From Sisyra terminalis (lineage: Eukaryota; Arthropoda; Insecta; Neuroptera; Sisyridae), in contig OY292276.1 in the NCBI GenBank assembly GCA_958496175.1, forward strand, positions 13,162,001-13,226,000: 64,000 bases of DNA. The letters are read 5' to 3'. The notes beneath the pieces are model-generated. The model had not been told where the DNA came from, ran no database searches, and worked only from the letters and a program-made list of their open reading frames with translations. This document shows, piece by piece, positions 14,131 through 24,360 of the stretch. Numbering within the stretch: position 1 is the first letter of the stretch; the number at the start of each line of letters is the position of its first letter. Made by a program: the position numbers and the translations under genes.

Positions 14131-14838
14131 AACTAATTTATAAATCAGTTGTAAACCCATTCGACCAGCAGATCTTTAAATTTTTTTTACAATCGTAAAT
14201 CGTATAGCATTCCATATGCTAATTAGATAACCGGCACAGGTAGTGAGGAACCTCAATCGTTTTACTCACATTTGCAAAATTTGAAACTTTACGAGTTGTT
14301 TTTTCAAATTTATCATAATATTTTTGGAATTATAATAACTGTTATTAAATATTATTGAAATCAAAAAGCCATAAAGTTACACAATAAATAAATATAAATG
14401 TCACAAAGTTTTGGGTGTGGATTAAGAAAAATCAATTTGGTAGGTAAACATAAGTAAACAGAGAGTTTTTTCTGAATTAAATAACAATAAATTTAAGTAA
14501 CAAAAAATATTGAAAGATATTTTTTTATTTATATTTTTTATTGTTAGAAATTAAATTGAGGAACGTTAATTAAAGCAACCATTAAAATGTTTTAGGCCAC
14601 CAAAGGGTTTAGCCGGATTAGTATAGTGAGTTGGCCCCCAAATATTAACCTAAATCGAAACTGAAAATATCGAATTGATTTTTAACACACATTTAAAGTA
14701 AATTTCGCGACTAAATTCCCGTTGACCTTAAAATATGGGCAAAAATGTTCATCCGCATGGCTATTACTTAAAGTAATATAGTAGCTCCAGCTTTTTGGTA
14801 AAAATTGTAAGAAATGGGAACAACTATCATTTAATCAA
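14131..14838. other. A/T-rich non-coding DNA
   Basis: I see no gene or clear repeat before the Helitron begins. Confidence 0.5.
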
Positions 14839-15947
14839 TCTTTTATTATAAAGAGGAAAGGTTTGATTGTTTGTTTGCTTTGAATAGGCTCCGAAACTAC
14901 TTGACCGATTTGAAAAATTCTTTTACTGTTGGGACGCTACACTATTTCCGGTGAACATAGGTTATACTAAATTTTCAAAAAAGTTAGGGATCCATACTAA
15001 AACTCCAATAATGTAACCCAAGGTCTGAAAAAAATACCAAAAAACATTCTTTTATCGCGTGCGCTGCGAAAACTATTGGTTATAAAATAAAATAATTTGG
15101 TACGATTTTGTAAACCATATCATTATCTACAAAAAATAGAACGACAGTATATGTCTAACTATTATAGTTATGTCACAATAAGTGTTTTTTCATTTTAAAA
15201 AATATATATAAATGCCACCGCTATAAAAGCTCTTTTATTTATACTTTGGGATTAATTCTTATCAAAATAAATGACTTCATACTTAAGTTTGCTTCAATAC
15301 CATTATATAACTTTTTGAGTTATTCAATTTGAACATTCCATTCGAAAGATATCACAAGTTTAAAAATTTAAGTTATTTGAAAAATGTCGAATGATCACCC
15401 CATTTTACTAAAAATTAAGACCAACTTTATTGAACTTGGCGTTTTTTTTTTTATTTATGTATACATGCTGATTGATTTACAGATTTTTTGGTCTACGGTA
15501 GGTATACCCAAGGTTTATAAAATACACAGGTGGCCTCATGCGCTACGTGACGTTTCCAGAAGAAATTCGTATATATATTTAGACTGATTCAAATTTCAAA
15601 ATTCTTCGTCTGACGTCATTTTTTTTCTAATGGAGCAACCAGTGTAATTTATAAACCTTCAGGTATACCTACCGTAGCTATACGCAATAGACATACTCTT
15701 TTTAGATATTAATAAATATTTTTTGAAAATTAATTGATTATTACAGAGAACAATTTTATTCTTTGCAACAGTTTATTAAATGTGTCTTTTTAGTTGACGA
15801 AATAGTGTTTTTAAGTTTGATTATTTTTTTCGTAAAAGAAATAAGAAAAATACAAATTTTCATATACCACTACAAATGGCAAATTTTAAAAAAAGAAAAC
15901 ATAATCTACACCTACGTTACGCAGACGAAGTTGCGGGGATCAGCTAG
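14839..15947 (+). mobile_element. Non-autonomous Helitron
   Basis: The left end TCTTTTATTATAAAGAGGAA is followed by GTTTGTTTGC and AATAGGCTCCGAAACTACTT, text typical of insect Helitrons. The right end carries a short hairpin GCAGACGAAGTTGC a few bases before the terminal CTAG (15944-15947). The element sits between A (14838) and T (15948), the usual Helitron target, with no target duplication or terminal inverted repeats. It encodes no Rep/helicase, so it depends on an autonomous partner. A TA-flanked MITE is nested inside. The family recognition is strong. The exact left base rests on the TC rule. Confidence 0.82.
15496..15674. mobile_element. TA-flanked MITE nested in Helitron
   Basis: Terminal inverted repeats begin CGGTAGGTATACC on the left and end GGTATACCTACCG on the right. 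They continue imperfectly through AAGGTTTATAAA for about 35 bp or more. Each end is flanked by TA (15494-15495 and 15675-15676), as in Tc1/mariner-type insertions. The element is 179 bp, has no coding capacity, and lies wholly inside the Helitron, so it arrived later. Confidence 0.72.
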
Positions 15948-15960
15948 TATCTAAATATAC

Positions 15961-16050
15961 TAGGTAAATAGTTTCAGCTATTTACCGACTTCATTAGGTA
16001 ATAGTCAAGATTTAATTGATAAAGTTGATAAATAGTTAACGAAACGTAGT
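15961..16050. mobile_element. Degenerate hammerhead-like fold-back pair
   Basis: Just after the Helitron are two short, opposed, decayed copies of the same core. On the minus strand CTAATGA, AGTCGG and CTGAAAC can be aligned (15971-15996). On the plus strand TTGATAA, AGTTGATAAATAGTTAAC and GAAACGTAG follow at about 16016-16046. A hairpin GGTAAATAG / CTATTTACC (15963-15986) overlaps the left copy. The arrangement mirrors the better-preserved fold-back elements elsewhere in the window, but both cores carry substitutions at conserved positions. Confidence 0.4.
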
Positions 16051-18147
16051 AAACGGAACAATGTTTATTGGAACTGAATATTTAAAATCGAATCCTTTGA
16101 TCCTGTGGTTTGTAAAATAAAATTACGTGGATGCTGAGTATAGTTTAAGTCTCTACCTTAACAAATTAGTTGAATACTTTTTCCAAGTAATTTAAAGTTT
16201 CCAAGTAATAGACCCAACAAAATAGGCTCAAAACTTATACTTTCAAAACCAAAATAATCAATGGCTAGGCTTGAGAATTAAGCCCAAAGCTGTCAAATAA
16301 ATCACAATAATCCACATTAGGTATTATATCGATAGACATAAATAAAAAATTCGCAAATGAATTTCTCAAAAGACTGTAATTATATTCATGAAATGCATAA
16401 TGGGAAAAGTTTCCGAGTCGATTTCTGTCATTTTATCTCGATAGCAGGTATAAGTATGCAGAAAACATAGATTCGTGTATGTAGTCTTTATTGAATCGCT
16501 AGCAATTTATTGCACCTGAATCAATAAACCTCTTAACGATAAGGTTCAAACATTAAAGATAGAATTTCCGCCTGTAACGCCACAATAAATTACATAGTTT
16601 TTATTTTGATTTTTTCCGAATAGATGACCGTATGATTTGTCTAACGGATTAATGATAACAACTAAGGCCACCAACCTCAAACGGCTGATATGATTGTATT
16701 CGTATTATTTTGCCTCACCTATATCTATCAATTAAATTGATTTATTTCAACGTTTTTGTTGTTTCTTTTCTCCTGTGCAAAACAACAATTCCAATTAATG
16801 AAAAAAATGACGAGCAGTACGTGCATTCGGAGCGAAAAATTCATTTTAACGAATACAATAACAAAACAAAATGTTTCGAGGCCACACAGGTAAATTTCAC
16901 ACGTTGTAAAAATTAAAATATTCCCCAAAACGAGCAGAACACATTGTCATAGGCTAATAAAATAATAAAAAAATTGACACCAAGACAAGATATAACACTT
17001 CATAATCGTTCTATTTGAAAACTTGCAAATTGCGTCACATGAAATCATTGGTTTCATGGCCTAGCGATTTCAAAATAATGGAAACCTAATCATAAAGAAA
17101 AAAAGAACGAATGTTAATAGTTTTATAGATTTTTTTTCTTGAATTGTCAATAATTAAAATACTCTACATAAATTACAATTGATTACGCCATACGGTGCAG
17201 CATACGATGCGATAATCTCTGAAACTAACGAACAGGTCAAATACGAAAGCACGACATTTTCAAATAAAACCTGTCGAGTAGCCACAATTCGATAAGAAAT
17301 TGCGTACAAATACCTCAACGTTGAGGAAATAATGTTACCGTCTCAATTACCTATTGTAATCTCATGATAACTTCAAGGTTTTAAAAATAAACTTTATATT
17401 TTCAATCAACAACTATAAATATAATCCTAGAAAAATATCGTTGCTTATATGCTATATATACAAAAACACCAATTAACATTACGCCTATTGGAATCAATTT
17501 AAAACATTATGACGTCACATATCCAATAAGTCTCAAGTAAAAATTTTGCCAAGGATTATACTCACAGCGAAGGTGGAACAACGTGTACAAGATTACATTT
17601 GAAAAATTCACAAACCAAAACGAAAAATACAAGTCAACGACTTCATTTATCTATGTTTTCGAGGTCTGTAAATTAATATTTATATAGCTCTGTTTTAACT
17701 GATGTTGTAAATTTTATTTAAAACTTTAAATAAAACCTAAGACATTGTATTCCCTCAAATATTATATATAAACATGAGTCTTGTTACTTTTCTTTTAAAT
17801 AAAACTTGTTACTTCATTATTTTCACACGGGATAATTGTTACACCTGAAAAATCGTGCCATGATTCTATTCATAAAGTCAAATCAAAGTTTACTTACACA
17901 AAAATAATAAATCGATTAATTGAACATTTAAATTGACTATATAAAAATTTTGTTTTTTAAATAATTGTCTACTTGTTCAATATAAATATCTCATTTTCAT
18001 TTGCTACCATAATTTATTAAAATGCTTAGAAATTACATCACAATTATATTTGCTTGATTAATACATCATTTACAAAAGTATTTAGATATATTTTGCATGT
18101 ATTTAAATTTAAATTTTGAAAACTAACTTCTAAAACCCAAAGCAAAT
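16051..18147. other. Non-coding DNA, partly of mixed composition
   Basis: No gene is supported. The part at about 17150-17640 is less A/T-monotonous and contains a perfect palindrome CCTCAACGTTGAGG (17313-17326); it could be regulatory. Confidence 0.4.
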
Positions 18148-18163
18148 ACATTCATATTTAATG

Positions 18164-18403
18164 TGAAGGATATATTAGGAAATGGTAGACCAAATAAAAT
18201 TAGCAGTGTTTTATTTCATTTATTTCAATTGCAACGTTTCGTTGGTGTTATTCCAACTTCATCAGGCTTCCAACTTTGTCGGAATAACACCAACGAAACT
18301 TTGCAACTGAAATAAATGAAGTAAAACACTGCTAATTTTATTTGGTCTACCACATCCCGGTATTTCCTTCACATTATACATCGATTTAGACCTGAAAGAA
18401 TGG
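18164..18403. mobile_element. Fold-back hammerhead element with 16-bp TSD
   Basis: This 240-bp insertion is bounded by an exact 16-bp direct duplication ACATTCATATTTAATG at 18148-18163 and 18404-18419. Inside, inverted arms share GGTAGACCAAATAAAATTAG and neighbouring text. The left arm holds a complete minus-strand hammerhead-like core; the right arm keeps only CACCAACGAAAC. An unpaired tail on the right ends in AGAATGG, as does the element at 23137-23476. A single related arm lies at 52772-52860. The long variable target duplication and lack of coding favour retroelement-type insertion. Confidence 0.75.
18235..18265 (-). ncRNA. Hammerhead-like ribozyme core
   Basis: Minus strand: CTGATGA (18265-18259), A, stem II GTTGG/CCAAC with a 7-nt loop, then GAAAC (18240-18236) running into GTTGCAATTG. 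The catalytic sequence elements are complete. The following UUGCAA is self-complementary, which suggests pairing between two copies rather than a closed stem III in one. Cleavage is not demonstrated. Confidence 0.45.
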
Positions 18404-18419
18404 ACATTCATATTTAATG

Positions 18420-21400
18420 AAGAACAGTTTGAATAATCGTTAAAATAAAAAATGCCCAAAAAAAACTCACTAGATTTTTTTAATAAAAAATATCCTTCTG
18501 AAGCAAAAAATACTAAGCTCTACAAACCAACTTCTTTTTGCTTTTATTTTTGTACCGATTGATTCTTTTTAATCTCAAATAATCGAAAAAGAATTTAATT
18601 TTAAATTAACAACATTTTTCATTAAGATATCGCAAAATTGGTATTTAAACTTTACAATTCACGTAGAACGATGTAAAATCGTTCAAAATAAGCGTAAAAC
18701 TATTCAATATCAATCACAATTGTTCATTGTTTAATCATATCTAGGATTGCCACTTCTTTTTTATGCAATTAAATTATACTGGTTATAAAGGAAGGAAAAA
18801 TAGAACATTGTGTTAAAATAAAGTACGATTTATTTTACTTTGTCATTTTGCTTAAAATCATATTTTACATCACTTTTAGCAACTTTTAACACGCAATTAT
18901 CACTGTTAAACAGCTGTATCTACAGCATTTTTACAGTCCACATTTACATTAATTTCCATGTTTTTTTTTACACAAAAGTTCTTACAACTAACCTATTTTT
19001 GTATATCATACGTAAAATGATTCCCAGCCCAGAAAAATCAAATCGTTGGAATTAAAGTATTTTCGCGTACTTTATTTTTCTTTTAAGTACAATTTCCCTA
19101 AATTACGTATAATACCTTATAAAAAAGTATAGTACGGGTGGTAAGAATAAACAAATCCCCAAACATTAAAGATTTAATCACAAAATGAATTATAATCAAA
19201 AATTTAACTAAAACTTTAACTTATACTTTCATATTTTATACTTAAAAGATTTAGTCATCAACTGAAAGAAGTAGGCAGTTTCCGATTCGCCGGAACTAAT
19301 TTTAATGTATTTTCCTTAATGATGGGAATTCTTTAGGATTATAAGGTAATATAAATATTTTTTTTAAAGATAATATGATTTTATTAAACGATTTTTTACA
19401 CTTCATTCATTCAAAAGAAATTTCATATTTTTACAATATTTTTAGAGATTATTTATTTATTGCTATCTCCAAGTAATCACTAGGTATAACATAACTAGAC
19501 TTCTATTCCGATAGAAAAGGAATTTAAATTTTGCAAGTCTACAATTATGTAGCAGAAACAATTCACTTTCTTTAAAATATTATAATTTTCCGTTTCTTAT
19601 AACTACCACAAAAACCAATAGATATTGGAAACGTATGTGTATAAAAATATCAACAGAGAAAATATTCGCTCGAATCGTACATACTTCTGAATTAAAAATG
19701 AATAAGTTACACAGGTGAAAATTGAGACTTTAAAAATTTACCTATTAAAAAAATCCTTCTAAACTTTTTATATCACTTGTATAAGTTTATGAAGTCATTT
19801 TATTTAATTTTGCTAACAAAAGCTAGCTCCAATTGTCGTTTGGAATAGTATTTTTTCCAAGTAGAAAGTAGAAATAACAAAAGAAATTATAAGTATTGTT
19901 CTTTTGTTTTTTTTTTTTTTTTTGGAAAAATTAGACCATTTTTATATCAGAGTTATTAATATTTAGCTAACATTACTTGTTAGTACAAAACTTTCGCTAA
20001 ATTGGTACAAAAATAACACTTTGAATTTTGAAAAATTCGAATTTAATAAACAGCAACTATTTTTTTAGTAATTTGTTGCTAATTTCTTCCAATCAAAAGT
20101 ATTAAGTTATTTTGAAAAAAACGTATACTGACCAAAATAATAAATTTTGAAAATGGTTCACCTGAAGATTAAGGTAATAACACCAAATTATAACTTTTTT
20201 TACGTAACATATTCTTTGCATATTGAGGTCAGTGTAAATTTAATAATCGAAAAGTATCAAAATTTTATCTGCTCAAGATATTATAAATGATATCAAGGAC
20301 TTTTTTCCTAAATTTTAATGATAATTTTACTTAAAAACCGTCAAATAAAACAACAAAGCATTGACCTCAAATTTCGTGAATTATTTTCACGTTTTTCAAC
20401 TATAAAACTATAAACCTAACTTTTATAACTCTAATTTAAAAACCAGTACTTAAATAATTATAAACACGAACAATTTTTTTCTACATGTAAAAAAAATCAA
20501 ATTAAATTAATTTGACATTTTTTTTAGAATTTTCATGTGCATTTCTATATAAATATGATTTTTCTTAAGCTAATTTATTTATCAATAAGTCACATTTTGT
20601 CCAAGTTAAATGGAAATTTTCCTGCATCGGAATATTGCTTAGTATGAAAAAGAAACAAGGTTATTTTCCCAAAATTACCTAAAAGCTTGAAAAAGCTTTG
20701 CTATAAAGAATAATTAAACAAAATGTTTGCCATTTGTAATCGTTTTAAAATATCAAAATTACCCCACATATTAAAGATTACTTAAGCAAAATTTCAAAGG
20801 AAAATATATTTGCTTCAAAATTAAAATTAAAAAAAAATATCTCGGATACCTAATTTTTTTTAATCCTTTTATTAATGTAATTTAACGATTAATCAAAATT
20901 CAACGCAAATTGTTTAAGAAACAATTTAAATTCAGATTTTATAACAACGTATTTAAATTAAAAATTAAACACTAAATATTTGTCTAGAAGTAAATTATTT
21001 GTAAATCATTTTAATAAATTATACTTGTCTAGACTTCGATAAGCCATTCTTTTAAAAAAAAAATATACAAAGCATACGTGCTTTGCTACGAATAAAATAT
21101 TTTCACATGAATACCTTTCAAGAAATCTAATTCATATTCACCAAAACGCAACAATTCTACCTAAACCCAACAAAAATTTCTTCTCTAAACTTCCCACAAA
21201 CGTGCTTTACATTACCCGCCGGAATAAATTTCATCGAAAAAACCCAACGTCTAAAAACTTTTAAAAACCAATTTTCTTTACTTTAAATAAATGAAATCAT
21301 GATAGTGGGAAAATGTTTTGTAATGAAAATTACTTTTATTGTTTATTTTCATTCCAACAAATCGTATCGATAACATTTTATTCGCCATCATTGTTCATGC

Positions 21401-21780
21401 TATTCAAAGAAAACACGGTATTATTCAAACTTAAAATGTGATCAGATTATTTTCATTTTTTTTTTTTCAAAAGTGACCACTTAAATTTATTTTAAACGTA
21501 TGAATGTGATTTGTTGGAAATACAGTCCGTTGTTATCTTATCATTGTTCATTTAAATTCCTCAAATTAAATAGGTACCGTATGAGTGTTTCAAAATTATG
21601 TTGGAATATTATTTAAATCGGCCTGTTTTTTTCCAATAAAATATTGTGCATTAAATAAGGGCTTTTGATTTAGTGTGAGTGAAACCGGTATTTGAAATAA
21701 ATTAATCTGAATGTGACATGGAAGCCGATTAAAAAGGGTGGTGAAATAAGGGGTGAATGGGTTCACCCTCGTTGAATTGG
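18420..21780. other. A/T-rich non-coding DNA
   Basis: Long A/T-rich stretch with homopolymer runs, for example T near 19905-19922. I see no gene, repeat ends or conserved-looking island. Confidence 0.55.
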
Positions 21781-21837
21781 TGTAATGATAGGGAAATTAG
21801 CATATTGAATGTTTCTTTTTTTATGTAATAAACTCAC

Positions 21838-22390
21838 GTGTACACATTGCGTAGCATCCAGTAGCAGCAGTTAGGGGCTGGTGGTGCCACCACAAGGAGC
21901 AGCGACCACGAGCTCCAACGGCATGATCTCGGGGGCTTACCCCGGAGTGCCACCAAAAAGGCGGCCCATAAAACCCCTACAATTGTCCACTATACGACCA
22001 CAACCACAACAATGCACACGAATCTTGTCACAAATTCAACAAAAATCAACAATAATCTCAGTATTGTTTTTTTTGGGAAAAGTAGCACTGTTTTCACTGA
22101 ACTTAAAACTGAAGTTGAACGGTTGGTGGAAATGGTAGTTTTAGTTTAGTTTGAAAGTGTGTAGGGATGAATTGTTTTCGATAGCGTAAATGCGAAATTT
22201 CGAATCGAATCGGCGATAATGAATTGATTGGAAGTAATAAGCATGCTGCTAGGTTAGTCGTGTGTGTTGTATAGCAAACGGATAGGTGCAGCGTCTGATA
22301 AAGACTGAGCCGAACAATGTGGTAATAATCAGTCGCCAGTCCCCAATGAGCCGCACAAGTCCAAGATCGTCGTCGCGCGCTCTAACCACT
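21838..22390 (-). promoter_or_regulatory. Putative first exon and promoter, minus-strand gene
   Basis: A G/C- and CpG-rich block in an A/T desert ends, on the minus strand, with a strong splice donor CAC|GTGAGT (exon ends 21838). A second good donor GGG|GTAAGC lies near 21940. Initiator-like TTCAGTG and TCAGTC place possible starts of transcription at about 22390 and 22306. Several short upstream frames occur; the last ATG before the donor reads MLRNVY and is split by the intron. The exon is therefore mostly or wholly 5' untranslated. No downstream exon appears in the 21.8 kb to the left, implying a very long first intron, common for insect developmental genes. The gene is not identified. The competing plus-strand frame at 21881-22138 uses GTG and is probably a shadow. 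Confidence 0.5.
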
Positions 22391-22780
22391 GAATAGAACA
22401 AAATAATACTTTTCACTAACTTTTGCTGGCTTTAGCCGTAAACCGTAGCACTAAGTTCAGAGTGCGCTCTAGAATACCTCGGCGTCGTAGTAGTCGCCGC
22501 CGCCGCCGATTTCTACTCCTGTTTACGAGTGCAACTAGTCACCGACTAATCCGACTCTCGTCACCGATCGCTTTTTTTCTAGGGGGTTAGCCTTTGAAGG
22601 TGTCGAGAATTGTACACCAGGTTTCGATGGTTGTGGAGAGCCGACTGGCGTATGAGGAGATGCCTGCCGGTGATGTAGTAGTGAACAGTGGTGACGCGAA
22701 TGGGCCTCGTGCGCGCTCACAATATTAAACCCCTTGGTGCAACCCCTACCGATCAAATAAATAGGCCCTTTACCTGCAAG
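22391..22780. promoter_or_regulatory. CpG-rich promoter-proximal block
   Basis: Continuation of the G/C-rich island upstream of the putative minus-strand exon, including a CGCCGC run near 22496-22508. Both strands hold open frames here (plus 22688-23014, minus 22535-22756) made of biased, low-complexity protein without a domain; they are most simply explained by composition. A divergent promoter is possible. Confidence 0.35.
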
Positions 22781-23018
22781 CTTTTAACGCTTCATCGAAC
22801 CAACGATCATATTATTTTATCGAGATTTCATCGCGAATTCGTTTTCGCTTCACTTTTTTCACTTCACAAACATCCTTTTCAGGAAATCAACGTGCGATTT
22901 AATCAGAACCGTATGGATATCGGCACGACACTGACAACTGCCTATTTTAACCACTTACGTATACCATCAATTATGCAAAAAATTATCTTTATTACTCTTC
23001 ATATAAGTTGGTAATAAG

Positions 23019-24360
23019 CACATAAAGTCAAAACTCTTCCTTGTTTCTAACTTTTCTTACAACTCATGAATATATCTAAGAAGTTTTCTTTTGCCCAGTA
23101 AAAGCACAAAAAACTTTTTTTTTTGAAAGTCAACAAATAATAATAATAATATCAGGTTCACGGGTAATTGGAATATATTTTTAAATTAATTTAAACAATC
23201 ATTTTTTCAAGCTCTGAATAAACTGTAAAATTTTACAGTTTTAATTTTAATTTTTAACATAGTTGAGGTATGTTTATAAAAATATAGTTAAAATGTTGTT
23301 GATATTACAATACTTTCAATAATACTTTCAGAGCTTGAAAAAGTCTTGATAATAAAGACGAAACGTCACAAAACCAATGATTGTTTAAATTAATTTAATA
23401 ATATATTCCAATTACCCGTGAACCTGATATTATCATTGTTGTTATTTACACTGGAATTGAACGTTACATAGAATGGGTCAACAATCAATGTTTGAAATTC
23501 TTCAGAATTTGTCAAAAATTTAACGTAAATTCTTAAGTTAAATACGTTAATATTTAATATTTAAGTTAAACTCTTCATTACGTTCATCAATCGTTTCTTT
23601 CATTAATGCTTTAGTGATTTAAAGTTTAAATTCATCAATGATTATTTTTAAAATTTTATTTACGAAAAAAAAAATAAAAACGTTTAGATACCATAAAATG
23701 GAAACATGATTTGAACGTAAAAAAATGTAGTTAGTTATTAATAAATCAAAAATTACGACCAATATTTGGGTTTCACATAAAGTCAAAATTCTTCCTTGTT
23801 TCTAACTTTTCTTGCAACTCATGCATATTTCCAAGAAGTTTTCTTTTGTGGAGTAAAAGCACAAAACGCTTTTTTTATTTAATTCTGATACAACTTCACA
23901 TAATTGAAAGTCAACAATTAATTATTGAAATTCTCCGGAATTTGTCAAAAATTTAACGTAAAACTAAATAAAATTGAAATTACTTTAAAATTAAATTTGA
24001 AACTACAATTCATACATATTTCCAAGAAGTTTTCTTTTGCGGAATAAAAGCACAAAATGCTTTTTTATTTAGTTTTGATACAATTTCACAAATTTGAAAG
24101 ACAACAATGAATGTTTGAAATTCCTCGGAATTTGTCAAAAATTTAACTTTAATTCTTAAGTTAAATACGTTAATATTTAAGTTAAACTTTTCATTACATT
24201 CATCAATCGTTTCTTTCAATAATGCTTTTGTGAATTAAAATTTAAATTCATCAATTATTATTTACGAATAAAACAATAAGAACGTTTCCATATCGTATAA
24301 CTGAAAATATGATTTGAGCGTAAAAAATATAGTTAGTTATTTAGACCAATATTTAGGTTT
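23019..24360. repeat. Diverged tandem repeat of about 0.4 kb
   Basis: Three related units follow one another: 23019-23773 (containing a 340-bp insertion), a shortened unit 23774-23999, and 24000-24360. Shared landmarks are AAGAAGTTTTCTTTTG, AAAAGCACAAAA, AATTTGTCAAAAATTTAAC and a closing ACCAATATTTRGGTTT. With the insertion and its duplicated target removed, unit one is about 407 bp. Units differ by many substitutions, so the array is old. No protein is encoded. Confidence 0.7.
23137..23476. mobile_element. Fold-back hammerhead element with 8-bp TSD
   Basis: This 340-bp insertion lies within the first unit of the tandem repeat; uninterrupted sister units show the empty site. The exact 8-bp duplication GTCAACAA flanks it (23129-23136 and 23477-23484). 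Its arms share ATATCAGGTTCACGGGTAAT. The right arm carries GTCTT/AAGAC stem, GAAACGTC (23343-23367) on the plus strand, with CTTGAAAAA where CTGANGA is expected. The left arm lacks this piece exactly. A 20-bp palindrome AACTGTAAAATTTTACAGTT lies in the spacer. The right tail ends in AGAATGGG, like the element at 18164-18403. Confidence 0.75.

Noticed and set aside
21881..22138. 85-codon plus-strand frame in the CpG-rich block
   Set aside because: It starts with GTG, ends in A/T-rich sequence and lies antisense to a better-supported first exon with a consensus donor.
22688..23014. 108-codon plus-strand open frame
   Set aside because: It begins in the CpG-rich promoter block and runs into A/T-rich DNA, with no domain; best explained by composition.
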